From contig CBFGXE010000001.1 in assembly GCA_965652645.1 (NCBI GenBank), positions 133,973-197,972 of the forward strand: a stretch of DNA of 64,000 nucleotides, read 5' to 3'. Positions 17,363-25,453 of this stretch are shown in pieces. This DNA comes from ZC4RG30 sp965652645. Lineage in GTDB: Bacteria > Pseudomonadota > Gammaproteobacteria > Steroidobacterales > Steroidobacteraceae. Every line of letters starts with the position of its first letter. The first letter of the stretch is position 1. The notes beneath the pieces were generated by a model. The model saw only the letters and a list, made by a program, of their open reading frames with translations, did not search any database and had not been told where the DNA came from. Both the position numbers and the translations under genes were made by a program.

Positions 17363-17453
17363 TGGCGGAGAGTGAGGGATTCGAACCCTCGAAGGGCTTT
17401 TGACCCTTACACCCTTAGCAGGGGTGCGCCTTCGACCACTCGGCCAACTCTCC
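17363..17453 (-). tRNA. tRNA-Ser (anticodon GCT)
   Basis: Read on the minus strand, the 91-base sequence has acceptor stem GGAGAGT/ACTCTCC, a discriminator G and an encoded CCA. The D arm is GCCGAGTGGTCGAAGGC and the anticodon loop CTGCTAA gives anticodon GCT. A long class II variable arm (GGGTGTAAGGGTCAAAAGCCC region) and T arm GAGGGTTCGAATCCCTC complete it. It reads AGC/AGU serine codons. All stems form without mismatch in the acceptor. Confidence 0.97.
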
Positions 17454-17508
17454 ACTACGCGGCACCGCCGCCAGCCAGGCAGGCCGGGCTGCCGTGGGCA
17501 GACGCGGG

Positions 17509-17537
17509 ATGATACTGGGCTGGCCGGGAGGGGTAAA
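17509..17537 (-). promoter_or_regulatory. Promoter of tRNA-Ser
   Basis: On the minus strand TTTACC (17537-17532) and TATCAT (17514-17509) are 17 bases apart, giving a start near 17502 and a leader of about 50 bases before the tRNA. It lies between the end of the diguanylate cyclase gene and the tRNA, so the tRNA has its own transcription unit. Confidence 0.6.
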
Positions 17538-17561
17538 GGTTCGGCGAATCCGTGGCTTGCG

Positions 17562-18584
17562 TCAGGCGGCCGCCAGCGGATCCCCGGCCGGCGGAGGTCC
17601 TGCTTCAGGACCCGGACCGGAACCAGAACCGGTTCCGCGTTCGCGGGTTTTCTGCTCGTACATGCGGCTGTCGGCCCGCCGCAGCAGCGCTCCGGCATCG
17701 CGGCCGTCATGCGGATAGACAGCGACGCCGATGCTGGCCTGCAGCCTTACCGACTCGCGCCCCGACGCACAGGTTTCTTCCACGGCCTGGCACACCTGGC
17801 GCGCCACGCGCGATGTGTCCTCGGCCGTCACCAGCTCCGGAATCACCACCACGAACTCATCGCCGCCGTAACGCGCGATGGTGTCCTCGGCCCGCAGGCG
17901 CTTCGCCAGACGGCGGCCCAGCGCGCAGAGCAGCTGGTCGGCCCTTTCGTGCCCCAGCGTGTCGTTCACCTGCTTGAATCCGTCGAGGTCCAGGAACAGC
18001 ACGCCCACCGCCCCGCCATTGCGCTCGGCCACGACGATTGCGTGCTCCAGGCGGTCCAGCAGCAACATCCGGTTGGGCAGGCCGGTGAGTGCATCGTGCG
18101 TGGCCTGGTGGCGTAGCTGGCGCTCGATGTCCTTCATCTCCCGGATATCCCAGGCGATGCTGGAAAGCGTGGTGGTTTCCCGACCCTGCTGTTCGCGCAC
18201 CCGATGGGCCATCAGCACCTGCGACACGGGCACTTCGGCCCCCGTGCTGTCGAGCAGCGTCATCTCCCCGCGCCACATGCCGGAGCGCAGGCAGGTCGGG
18301 ATGGCCTCATCCAGCAGGGTATCGCAGGACTCGGGCGAGTAGATGTCGAACACGGTGCGCGCCGCGATGCTGGTGTCAGCGCCGATGCCCAGCATCTGGC
18401 GCCCCACACCGTTCATGTAAAGCAGGCGGCCCTGGCTGCTGGAGACCATCACCATGCCGGGGGTGGCGTCGATCAGTGCCATCAGGCAGTCTCGCAGCAC
18501 GGCTGGCGAGCGGCCCGCGTCCAGGGTCTGGTTCCAGAGCGCCGTGATTTCCATGCCCGCCACCGCCGCTGCTGCGCTGGCCAT
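17562..18584 (-). CDS. PAS-GGDEF diguanylate cyclase
   Basis: The 340-residue cytoplasmic protein has a PAS domain (about 28-125, MALIDATPGMVMVSSSQGRLLYMNGVG), a PAC-like linker (SSIAWDIREMKDIERQLRHQATHDALTGLPNR) and a GGDEF domain (about 165-320). The active site RYGGDEF is intact (240-244), and an inhibitory site RxxD (RAED, 231-234) lies exactly five residues before it. It should therefore make cyclic-di-GMP with product feedback. The C-terminus is low-complexity (GSGSGPGPEAGPPPAG). It is the last gene of the minus-strand stressosome/two-component run, 49 bases after the response regulator. The later ATG encoding MEITALW is an alternative start. Confidence 0.9.
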   Translation of the reverse strand: MASAAAAVAGMEITALWNQTLDAGRSPAVLRDCLMALIDATPGMVMVSSSQGRLLYMNGVGRQMLGIGADTSIAARTVFDIYSPESCDTLLDEAIPTCLRSGMWRGEMTLLDSTGAEVPVSQVLMAHRVREQQGRETTTLSSIAWDIREMKDIERQLRHQATHDALTGLPNRMLLLDRLEHAIVVAERNGGAVGVLFLDLDGFKQVNDTLGHERADQLLCALGRRLAKRLRAEDTIARYGGDEFVVVIPELVTAEDTSRVARQVCQAVEETCASGRESVRLQASIGVAVYPHDGRDAGALLRRADSRMYEQKTRERGTGSGSGPGPEAGPPPAGDPLAAA

Positions 18585-18633
18585 ACCTTAGATTGCGGGC
18601 GTTTTCAGGCAATCGGGTGAACACCCCAGCGCA

Positions 18634-19266
18634 TCACGGGTGAATCAGCCCCCTCCTCACCGCATAGCGCACCAGGCCGGCGGTATCGTGGATATCGAGC
18701 TTCTTCATCAGGTGCGTCCGGTGGGATTCGGCCGTCTTCAGGCTGATGCCGAGGCTTGCGGCCACCTGCTTGGTCTTCTGCCCCTCGGCGATGAGCTGCA
18801 GCACCTCGCGCTCGCGCGCCGTGAGAGGGTCGATCTCCAGCGCGTCCCGGTTGCGGTAGGCATCGATGACGATCTGGGAGATGCCGGGACTGAAATACAT
18901 GCGGTCCTTGGATGCCTCCTTGATGGCACGCAGCAGGTCCGCGCTGGCCTCGGTCTTGATCACGTAGCCGTGCACGCCCGTGTCCAGTGCCTCGATCACG
19001 TACGGGCTCTCCTTGTGCATGGTGAGCAGGATCACCTTGGTGCGCAGCCCGTCGGCGGCCACCGTGCGCGCGACGTCCAGCCCGTTCAGGCCTGGCAGCG
19101 TGATGTCGACTATGGCGATGTCCGGCTTCATGCGCCGGATCAGCTCCACGCCCTCGCGGCCGTCACAGGCTTCTCCCACCACCTGGAATCCCGGCTCTCC
19201 CTCCAGCAGCTTCCTGATCCCCTGCAGCAGGATCAGGTGATCATCGACGATGACGACTCGGACCAT
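18634..19266 (-). CDS. NarL/FixJ-type response regulator
   Basis: The 210-residue regulator has a receiver domain (1-120) with acidic pair VDDH, phosphoacceptor Asp54 in IAIVDITLPGLNG and the conserved Lys in GYVIKTEAS. A LuxR-type helix-turn-helix (about 145-205, LTAREREVLQLIAEGQKTKQVAASLGISLKTAESHR) follows. It is the partner of the histidine kinase gene, which ends seven bases upstream. Targets are unknown; dyads at 22577-22591 and 28719-28734 are candidate sites. Confidence 0.94.
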   Translation of the reverse strand: MVRVVIVDDHLILLQGIRKLLEGEPGFQVVGEACDGREGVELIRRMKPDIAIVDITLPGLNGLDVARTVAADGLRTKVILLTMHKESPYVIEALDTGVHGYVIKTEASADLLRAIKEASKDRMYFSPGISQIVIDAYRNRDALEIDPLTAREREVLQLIAEGQKTKQVAASLGISLKTAESHRTHLMKKLDIHDTAGLVRYAVRRGLIHP

Positions 19267-19273
19267 GACGCTC

Positions 19274-20215
19274 CTAAATCACCGGTACAACGGGCTCCAG
19301 CGGCACCACCACTTCGACGCGGGTGCCCTCGCCCGGCGCCGAGATGATCTGGCAGGTGCCTCCAACGGCGCTTGCGCGCTCCCTCATGCCCAGCAGCCCC
19401 AGGCCACGCTTGCCCCCGGGCGCCAGCACTGCATCCACGTCGAATCCCGCGCCGTCATCGCTGATCACGCAGCGCACCTGCTCGGCGCCCTGCGGGCCGC
19501 CGCCGGTCTGCTCCAGCGAGATGGTCACATTGGGCGATCCACCACCATGGCGCACGGCATTGTTCAGGGCCTCGTGCGCGATGCGATAGACGGCGATCTC
19601 CGCGCCCACCGGCAACCGCGTGCGCAACTGGCCGGTCACCTTGATCTTCAGGCCCGTGCGCTGCTCGATGCCCTGGGCAAGGAACTCGAGTGCTGGCCTC
19701 AGGCCCAGGTCATCGAGGATGGTGGGGCGCAGCTCGTGCGAAAGGTGGCGCAGCTGCTCGCCGGTCTCGTCCAGCAGCCGCCGCACGCTGGCCAGGCGCC
19801 GGTGGCCACTGGGCAGCAGTTCGCGCACGGCCATGTCCAGCTCCAGCGTGGCGGTAGCCAGGATGCTGCCAGCCTGGTCATGCAGCGCATGCGCGATGCG
19901 GCCCACCTCGCCTTCCAGGAGCTCGTTGAGCCGGCGCAACGCCGCATTGGCCTCGTCCACGGACCTGAGGCTGATCTCGAATGGCGAAAGACTCTCCAGC
20001 AGGAAGCTGCCGGCCATGTCGTCCCCGGACTTGCGGGGCAGGAGCGAGGCCACGGCCTTCTCGTGCATGGACACCAGGTCGAGGATGCCCAGGCCGCCGG
20101 CCAGGGCCCGCCGACCGATTTCATAGGCGTTGCTGAGCGCCGCTTCGCCGGCGCCGTTCATGAAGCGCTCCAGCGCTGCGCGATAGTCCTCCGAGTAGCG
20201 GTCCGCCTGCGTCAT
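19274..20215 (-). CDS. Sensor histidine kinase with RsbU_N-type N-terminal domain
   Basis: This is a soluble HisKA_3 kinase of 313 residues. The N-terminal 60 residues (YRAALERFMNGAGEAALSNAYEIGRRALAGGLGILDLVSMHEKA) match the RsbU N-terminal type of domain, which in Bacillus binds RsbT. The dimerisation/phosphoacceptor helix carries His112 in RIAHALHDQAGS. The ATPase domain has the N box HEALNNAVRHGGGS, G1 DDGAGFD and G2 GKRGLGLLGMRERA. No membrane segment is present. ATG at 20215 overlaps the preceding phosphatase gene by four bases (ATGA), so expression is coupled. It is predicted to be switched by RsbT released from the stressosome. Confidence 0.9.
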   Translation of the reverse strand: MTQADRYSEDYRAALERFMNGAGEAALSNAYEIGRRALAGGLGILDLVSMHEKAVASLLPRKSGDDMAGSFLLESLSPFEISLRSVDEANAALRRLNELLEGEVGRIAHALHDQAGSILATATLELDMAVRELLPSGHRRLASVRRLLDETGEQLRHLSHELRPTILDDLGLRPALEFLAQGIEQRTGLKIKVTGQLRTRLPVGAEIAVYRIAHEALNNAVRHGGGSPNVTISLEQTGGGPQGAEQVRCVISDDGAGFDVDAVLAPGGKRGLGLLGMRERASAVGGTCQIISAPGEGTRVEVVVPLEPVVPVI

Positions 20216-20820
20216 GGCGCACCCCACTGCACGCGGGCCACGAGCACCAGGGCATCGTCATGCACATTGCGATGCTGTGCCAGCAGGCGATCGGCGAGCC
20301 GGCGCGGCGGCTCCAGCCGGTCGATGCTGTCGGCAAAGCCGGCACCGATGCCGTCGGTGGCAACCACCAGCATGTCGCCCGGCACGATGCGGGTGCTGGA
20401 CGGCGCCGGCGGCGGCATGGCCACCCCTACCACCCCGCCACGCACCAGCAGTTCGGTGCGATCAAGCTTGCCGGCCGGCGAGGGGTGCAGCAGCACCGCG
20501 GCGATGTTGCCCACGCCGAGCCACGCAAGTCGCTGCTGCGCGAGGTCCAGTTCCAGCAACGTGATCGCGGCGCCGCGCGTTTCGCGCAGGCGCTCGTGGC
20601 AGCGAACCATCAATCCGGTCACCGAATCTCCTCCCGGCGCATCCAGCACCTCACAGGCAGCCTCCGCGGCAACGGCCGCCATGGCACCATGTCCCAGCCC
20701 ATCGATGACGCCGATCAGCGCCCTGTCCTCCCCCTGCCGGACATGGCATCGGTCGCCCGACTGCAGCTCTCCCGGCAGCGTCGACTGCGCGATTCCCACG
20801 TCCAGCATGCCGCGCGTCAT
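20212..20820 (-). CDS. rsbX: RsbX-like PP2C-family phosphatase
   Basis: The 202-residue protein is a compact SpoIIE/PP2C-type serine phosphatase with metal-binding acidic motifs SGDRCHV, GVIDGLGHG and VVATDGIGAG, and terminal HDDALVLVARV. It has no other domains, as in RsbX, which dephosphorylates RsbR/RsbS and resets the stressosome. It overlaps rsbT upstream by four bases and the kinase gene downstream by four bases. The order R-S-T-X is the canonical stressosome order. Confidence 0.88.
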   Translation of the reverse strand: MTRGMLDVGIAQSTLPGELQSGDRCHVRQGEDRALIGVIDGLGHGAMAAVAAEAACEVLDAPGGDSVTGLMVRCHERLRETRGAAITLLELDLAQQRLAWLGVGNIAAVLLHPSPAGKLDRTELLVRGGVVGVAMPPPAPSSTRIVPGDMLVVATDGIGAGFADSIDRLEPPRRLADRLLAQHRNVHDDALVLVARVQWGAP

Positions 20821-21236
20821 CGTCTTCTCTTTCCAAGAGTCACCGTGGTGCCGCTGGAATTGGAAACGATCTCGAAGTGGTCGGCGATGCGGCGCACGCC
20901 GGCAAGGCCGAGCCCGAGGCCACCGGAAGTGGAGTAGCCGGAGCGCATGGCCGACTGCATGTCGGCAATGCCGGGCCCCTGGTCGCGCGCGATCACGAAC
21001 AGCATGCCGTCATGCGTGGACCGCATGATGATTTCGCCCCGCTGGGCGTAGCGCACGATGTTGCGCGCGAGCTCGGAGATCGCCGCCGCGATCAGCGTGG
21101 CCTCGCTGGCGGAGAATCCCAGGCTGGTTGCAATGCTGCGGCCGTGCTGGCGCGCCTCGACCACGTCCTCGGAGGTGGCGACGACCACCCGCGCGTCGAA
21201 GGACCCGGATTCGACGCTCCTGGAGGTCATGCTCAT
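20817..21236 (-). CDS. rsbT: RsbT serine/threonine kinase
   Basis: This 139-residue GHKL-type switch kinase has the N box AAISELARNIVRYAQRG (Asn59) and the G1 box DQGPGI near 85-90, then GLGLGLAGVRRIADHF. In known stressosomes it is held by RsbR-RsbS, phosphorylates them after a stimulus and is then released to activate a partner carrying an RsbU_N domain. Here that partner is the co-operonic histidine kinase. Both ends overlap neighbouring genes by four bases. Confidence 0.94.
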   Translation of the reverse strand: MSMTSRSVESGSFDARVVVATSEDVVEARQHGRSIATSLGFSASEATLIAAAISELARNIVRYAQRGEIIMRSTHDGMLFVIARDQGPGIADMQSAMRSGYSTSGGLGLGLAGVRRIADHFEIVSNSSGTTVTLGKRRR

Positions 21237-21628
21237 CGCGCACCCAGGAAGGACAGGCCCTCCTCCAGGTCCAGCGCGGTGGGAATGTCCTCGAGAGTGA
21301 GGCCGAGCTGCACCATGGCGAAGGCGACTTCGGGCTGGATGCCCACGATCACGGTCCTCGCGCCACGCAGCCGGATCATGTGCGCGAGGTCACGCAGCGT
21401 CCGCGAGGCGAAGGAATCCACCACGTCCAGCGCGGTGACATCGACGATCACGCCACGCGTGCGATGGATGGACACCTGTTTCACCAGCGCATCGCGCAGC
21501 CCCACGAGGTCGACGTCGGTCAACGCGGACTGGATGCTGGCAATGAGCACATCCCCTTCCTTCAGGATGGGGACCGATGACCAGGTTTGCTGGTTACCCC
21601 TGCGGCTATCCACTGGCTCTGGCTTCAT
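21233..21628 (-). CDS. rsbS: RsbS stressosome scaffold (STAS domain)
   Basis: This is a single STAS domain of about 131 residues (SVPILKEGDVLIASIQSALTD near 18-38) with the phosphoacceptor serine in VDVTALDVVDSFASRTL (Ser72). It is the core scaffold with RsbR. The ATG at 21628 overlaps the end of rsbR by 23 bases; the N-terminus is about 14 residues longer than the usual MxxPILKLGD start, so the true start might be a later codon. The STAS core is unambiguous. Confidence 0.92.
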   Translation of the reverse strand: MKPEPVDSRRGNQQTWSSVPILKEGDVLIASIQSALTDVDLVGLRDALVKQVSIHRTRGVIVDVTALDVVDSFASRTLRDLAHMIRLRGARTVIVGIQPEVAFAMVQLGLTLEDIPTALDLEEGLSFLGAR

Positions 21629-22514
21629 CTTGCAGGGAGAACGGCACCACCTTGTAGCCAAGCAGGCGCTCCGCCTGCTCGATGCCGCCCTGCAGATCGC
21701 CGACGGTGTTCATCTTGCCCAGGTCGACGCCGATGTTGACCAGCGTTTGTGCAATGGAGGGAGAAAGGCCGGTGACGATCACCGTTGCGCCGAGCAGGCG
21801 CGTCGCTTCCACCGTCTGCACGAGGTGGTTGGCGATGCTGGAATCCACCGCGGGCACGCCGGTGAGGTCCATCACCACCACCTTGCCGCGCGTGGCGCGG
21901 ATGCCGTGCAGCAGCTGCTCGGTGAGCTGGCGGGCGCGCTGGGGATCGATGGCGCCGACGATGGGCAGGATCAGCAGGCGCTCGCGCACCTGAAGCACCG
22001 GCGTGGAGAGCTCGCGGATGGCCTCCTGCTGTTCGCGGATGATGCGCTCGCGCTCCTGCACGAAACCCACGGCGACGGTGTTGGCGATGCGGTTGGCTGC
22101 AGGTTCGTAGGCATCGAGGATGCGGTTGAGCTTGGCGAAGTCGTGCTGGTACTTCGCGAACAGCGAGCGGGCCAGCACGTCGCGCAGCAGCAGCACGATG
22201 CCGACCACCTCGTCGGTCTCCACGCCCCGCGGAATGATGCGTTCGGAGAGGTTCCTGGCGTAGGCCTGCAGTGCCTCGAAGGTGCCGGTCTCCAGGGCTT
22301 CCACGTACTGGTCGTACACCGCGGTGGCCTCGCTGAAGACTTCCTCCTCGCTCATCGCCGTGAGCAGCCGCGCCTTGGTGATGCGCTGGGCCCATTCCTG
22401 GCGCAGGTCGGTCCGGTGTTCACGCAGGTGCGCGACGAGTTCGCTCAGAAGGGTGCTGGCTGCCTGGTCCCGCAGCGGGTGCGGCGAGATCTTCGAGTGA
22501 TCCAGCTCGTGCAT
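21606..22514 (-). CDS. rsbR: RsbR-type stressosome sensor protein
   Basis: The 302-residue protein has a helical N-terminal sensor region (about 15-165, LLSELVAHLREHRTDLRQEWAQRITKA and NRIANTVAVGFVQERERIIR) and a C-terminal STAS domain (about 168-295). The STAS domain starts at the characteristic IRELSTPVLQVRERLLILP and has its phosphorylatable site in VMDLTGVPAVDSSIANHLV (Ser225/226). The N-terminus looks like the RsbRD type of all-helical domain, so the signal sensed is not predictable. ATG 22514 is preceded by AGGGAG; an upstream ATG at 22544 lacks one. It is the first gene of the operon. Confidence 0.93.
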   Translation of the reverse strand: MHELDHSKISPHPLRDQAASTLLSELVAHLREHRTDLRQEWAQRITKARLLTAMSEEEVFSEATAVYDQYVEALETGTFEALQAYARNLSERIIPRGVETDEVVGIVLLLRDVLARSLFAKYQHDFAKLNRILDAYEPAANRIANTVAVGFVQERERIIREQQEAIRELSTPVLQVRERLLILPIVGAIDPQRARQLTEQLLHGIRATRGKVVVMDLTGVPAVDSSIANHLVQTVEATRLLGATVIVTGLSPSIAQTLVNIGVDLGKMNTVGDLQGGIEQAERLLGYKVVPFSLQDEARASG

Positions 22515-22576
22515 CGTCGTCTCCCTGTGCAATGTCGCGTGCATCGCGCGATTATGCCGGTGCGAACCGGGGATTC

Positions 22577-22591
22577 CCTGAGTCGCTCAGG
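22577..22591. promoter_or_regulatory. 15-bp dyad upstream of rsbR
   Basis: Six-base arms cctgag and ctcagg flank tcg. On the minus strand the dyad lies just upstream of a -10-like CATAAT (22556-22551) that would serve the rsbR operon, about where a -35 or activator site belongs. It could bind the operon's own NarL-type regulator, but this is inference. Confidence 0.35.
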
Positions 22592-22721
22592 TGTTCACCG
22601 GATGCCTGCGGCAGGAATTACGCCTTTGATCCGCACTACGCGGCCTCGCGGAGAAAATGTCGGTGATCTCCTACAAGTGGTTCCGTCTCCATCCTTCACT
22701 TAAAGTTTTGCCCTGAGCGAA

Positions 22722-22803
22722 AGGCAAACCTGTCGAGAGGCAGGGACGCAAAGCCACCGGTCTTCCGGCCCCAGCGGGCCTGAAGAAAGCGGAGCTGCCG
22801 GCG
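22722..22803 (+). promoter_or_regulatory. Cyclic-di-GMP-I riboswitch (GEMM-I) aptamer
   Basis: The segment contains the class-defining conserved strings aggcaaacc and gggacgcaaagcca in the correct order. Between them is a hairpin capped by a GNRA tetraloop (ctgtc-GAGA-ggcag). A second stem follows, beginning ccggtc (from 22757) and closing with ccgg at 22798-22801, with a receptor-like gaagaaagc. It lies about 180 bases upstream of the secreted lipoprotein gene on the same strand. The aptamer binds cyclic-di-GMP, which the diguanylate cyclase at 17.6-18.6 kb should produce. Direction of regulation (on or off) is not certain. Confidence 0.88.
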
Positions 22804-22981
22804 GGAACCCCCACCAGTGCCACATGCACATGAGGTTCCAGTCGTGAGTCATGTTTAAGCGCGCCCGGCCCATTCCGGCGGGCACGCCTATCCAGACCTT
22901 TCACTTTGCCCTTCGGGGCCGGGTGACCGGTCGCTGAAGGAAGGCGTGCCAACAGCCCCATGAGGGGCCGGGGTCTTCAGG
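22804..22981 (+). other. Structured leader between c-di-GMP aptamer and start codon
   Basis: This 178-base untranslated stretch should be the expression platform. ggcacgcc (22881-22888) can pair with ggcgtgcc (22943-22950). A 5-bp hairpin gcccc-atga-ggggc sits 13 bases before the ATG. ggggccgg (22964-22971), next to the start codon, is complementary to ccggcccc inside the aptamer (22765-22772). No U-tract terminator is visible, so control at the ribosome binding site is more likely than attenuation. A 28-codon frame at 22851-22937 has no good ribosome binding site. Confidence 0.5.
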
Positions 22982-24187
22982 ATGAATCTGACTGGAATTC
23001 GCGCGCTGTCCCGCGCGTTTTTGTCGGTCTGCGCGTGCTCGATCTTTCTCACTGCCTGCAAGGGATCTTCCAGCGAGGCCACGGCGGATTCCGGGTCGCC
23101 GCGCACGCAGTCTCCGCCCGCATCGCCAGGGACTTCCCCGCAGTCCCCGTCGGCTGAAACCGGATCGGGTGACAGCGGCCAGGCACCGCCTGCTTCACCG
23201 CAGCCTCAACCGGCGCCGACGCCGGCGGAACCTGCCCCTGGGGCTTCACCGGCGCCTTCCGGCGCGAAGCTGCTGTTCCGTTCCGGCTTTGACGGCGGCT
23301 CCCTGAGCCTGCTGCCCCCCGCGAACTGCTGGGGCACTGGTTGCTGGCAGGACCTGGTCGGCCTCGACAGCCTGACCAACTTCTCCTGGCCCGGCGACGT
23401 GTGGGGTGGCGGCGGCAAGCTCCTGATGCTGAGCTCACCGGTGAGCACCAACGCAGCCACCATGGGCGACTACATGTTCAACCGCCTGGAACGAGTCACC
23501 GCCCACGACGGCCGCGATTCCACCGCCCTGTTCCAGCAGATCACCAAAAACGCCAATGGCACCGCTTCCATGGGCACCTCGCCCATGCAGAACGAGTTCG
23601 TGTTCATGCCGAAGCGCGAGAGCGGCGACATGTACGTGAGCTACTGGATGAAGCTGCAGCCGGACCTGGTCGAGAAGATGAACAACCTCCCTGCCGGTCC
23701 CGGCATCGCCGGTGGCGGCACCTGGCGCGCCATCTTCGCACTGAAGACCGGTGGGCAGACCACCTGGGGTGAGGCGGCCGACAACGGCGACTACCGCATC
23801 GAGGCCTACGTGATGACCTATGGTGGAGGCCAGCCGTACTGGGTATTGCTGGGCGACGCCAACGCGGGCGGCGGCGCGCCGGTCGTGAACGAGTGGCGGG
23901 TCGAGAACCGCAACGTGCGCGTGCCGGTGGGCGAATGGTTCAAGTTCGAGATCTTCTGGCATCGCAGTGCCGGTGCCGACGGTCGCGTATGGATGGCCAT
24001 CGATGGCCAGGTGGTCGCCGACCGTCGCGGCGCGAACATGGGCGCGTGGAACATGCCCATCAACCGCGTGATGGCCCCGCTGCTGTATTCAGGCAGCGCG
24101 ATGCCCGTGTACCAGTGGGTCGACGAGGTCGAGGTGTGGGATGGATTCCCCTCCCCGGGCAGCAACCCGCCCTACGCGGCGCATTGA
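22982..24187 (+). CDS. Secreted lipoprotein with predicted concanavalin-like polysaccharide-binding/lyase fold
   Basis: The 401-residue protein starts MNLTGIRALSRAFLSVCACS and has lipobox FLTAC, so it is probably an outer-membrane lipoprotein (lipidated Cys26). A Ser/Pro/Ala-rich linker (about 28-93) leads to a globular domain (about 94-390) with CWGTGCWQD, MYVSYWMKLQPDLVE, GGGTWRAIFALKTGG and GEWFKFEIFWHRS. The pattern resembles jelly-roll domains of polysaccharide lyases and lectins, but no family is firmly recognised. A paralogue of the whole globular part lies at 41164-42168. Expression is placed under the GEMM riboswitch upstream. Confidence 0.8.
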   Translation: MNLTGIRALSRAFLSVCACSIFLTACKGSSSEATADSGSPRTQSPPASPGTSPQSPSAETGSGDSGQAPPASPQPQPAPTPAEPAPGASPAPSGAKLLFRSGFDGGSLSLLPPANCWGTGCWQDLVGLDSLTNFSWPGDVWGGGGKLLMLSSPVSTNAATMGDYMFNRLERVTAHDGRDSTALFQQITKNANGTASMGTSPMQNEFVFMPKRESGDMYVSYWMKLQPDLVEKMNNLPAGPGIAGGGTWRAIFALKTGGQTTWGEAADNGDYRIEAYVMTYGGGQPYWVLLGDANAGGGAPVVNEWRVENRNVRVPVGEWFKFEIFWHRSAGADGRVWMAIDGQVVADRRGANMGAWNMPINRVMAPLLYSGSAMPVYQWVDEVEVWDGFPSPGSNPPYAAH

Positions 24188-24205
24188 GCGCCGCCGCGGG
24201 CCTTC

Positions 24206-25453
24206 TCAGAAGTTGGCCCGCAGCTCCAGGCCGTAGACACCCGCGCCATACTCGGGCACGTTCTGGGACGCGCTGCGGCCTTCGTGCCGGCCCGAGAGCC
24301 GCAACCCGAATGCGGGTGTCAGGCTGAAATCCACGGTGAGCCCTGCGATGAGCATGTTCTCCCGGAAGCGGCCCGGGCTGGCAACCGGTCCCAGCGCCAC
24401 GTCACCGGAATAGATGCGGCGGCTGGACTCCAGGTTCAGGGATACCTGCAGTCGCGGACCGATTTCCAGTGCCGGCCGCAGCGCAATGCCGCGGACCAGC
24501 ACGTATCCCACGTTGACCTGCTCCCACTCGCTCACATCGCGTTGCGCGATGGCCGTGATCGAAACCCTGGAGGAAGGCCGCCACTCATAGCTGACCACGC
24601 CGGTCCAGGTGGAAAGATCCCGTTGCGGGAACTGGCGATAGTCGCGCGCCACGTAGCCACCCCGTACGCTGAGTCGGGACTTCGCGGCCGGCGCCCACTC
24701 GATGAGCCCGCCCATGCGGTGCTGCCGGTAGGAGTTGTCCACCCTCAGCAGGCCCACGGTCTGGAGGTTCGGAAGGATGGCATCCGCATAGTTGGCGTAC
24801 ATGCCGATGCTGTTGCCGGAGGGGCTCTGGTAGGTCAGCGTGGCGCTGCCGCCATCGCGCTGCATGTTGCTCGTCTGGAACGGACCTGGGCTGTTGTGGT
24901 GCTCGACGCGCTCCACGCCGACGCCCAGGCGCCATCGGGTGCCGACATTGAGCGCGCCCTCGGCGTCAAAGCGCTGGATACGCAGCTGGTTGGGTTCCGC
25001 GCTCTGCGTGCCGCTGCGCAGGTTCGCCAGTGACGACAGCACTGACTCCGCGCTGTAGCCCACGCGCCCGTCAAGCCTGGACCCGGCCTGCCACAGCCAG
25101 GCAGTTCGCAGACGCCAGGCCTGGTGGTCCAGTTCGCTGAACTTGCTGAAGGCCAGGTCACTGCCGGCGGCCTCGCCCCGGAAACGCTGGCCACTGACCG
25201 GCACGTCGAAGCGCAGGCCCGCCGTGATGGTGCGGTAGGAGTCGCTCTCGGCACCCGTGCCATCCGGTTGGCGGAAGACATTGTCCTCGCTGGTCATGCC
25301 CACGGCCGCCGAGGCGCTGAACTTGTCATCGCCGCCCTCTGCGCCCGCCGCCATGCCGGCCTGCCAGCAAAGCGCGGCCGCAAGGACACGGGTGGCCACG
25401 TCCCGCCGGGGAGGAAAGCGCCTGCAGCGCTCAGGGGCGGATGATGCGGGCAT
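24206..25453 (-). CDS. epsL: EpsL-like outer-membrane beta-barrel protein
   Basis: The 415-residue protein has an N-terminal signal region (ATRVLAAALCWQAGMAAGA) and a repetitive amphipathic beta pattern ending GAGVYGLELRANF, with the terminal Phe of outer-membrane barrels. It resembles the EpsL proteins of exosortase-associated exopolysaccharide loci. Its presumed role is in export or surface assembly of the polymer. The start at 25453 has GGGAGG upstream and overlaps the end of epsA by 23 bases, so it is the last gene of the minus-strand unit. Confidence 0.8.
   Translation of the reverse strand: MPASSAPERCRRFPPRRDVATRVLAAALCWQAGMAAGAEGGDDKFSASAAVGMTSEDNVFRQPDGTGAESDSYRTITAGLRFDVPVSGQRFRGEAAGSDLAFSKFSELDHQAWRLRTAWLWQAGSRLDGRVGYSAESVLSSLANLRSGTQSAEPNQLRIQRFDAEGALNVGTRWRLGVGVERVEHHNSPGPFQTSNMQRDGGSATLTYQSPSGNSIGMYANYADAILPNLQTVGLLRVDNSYRQHRMGGLIEWAPAAKSRLSVRGGYVARDYRQFPQRDLSTWTGVVSYEWRPSSRVSITAIAQRDVSEWEQVNVGYVLVRGIALRPALEIGPRLQVSLNLESSRRIYSGDVALGPVASPGRFRENMLIAGLTVDFSLTPAFGLRLSGRHEGRSASQNVPEYGAGVYGLELRANF

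Noticed and set aside
22700..22730. TAAAGTTT-like sequence as a flagellar sigma-28 promoter before the riboswitch
   Set aside because: No GCCGATAA-like -10 at the expected distance.
22851..22937. A 28-codon frame starting ATG in the riboswitch leader (MFKRARPIPAGTPIQTF...)
   Set aside because: No ribosome binding site and it lies in strongly paired RNA; more likely part of the expression platform.
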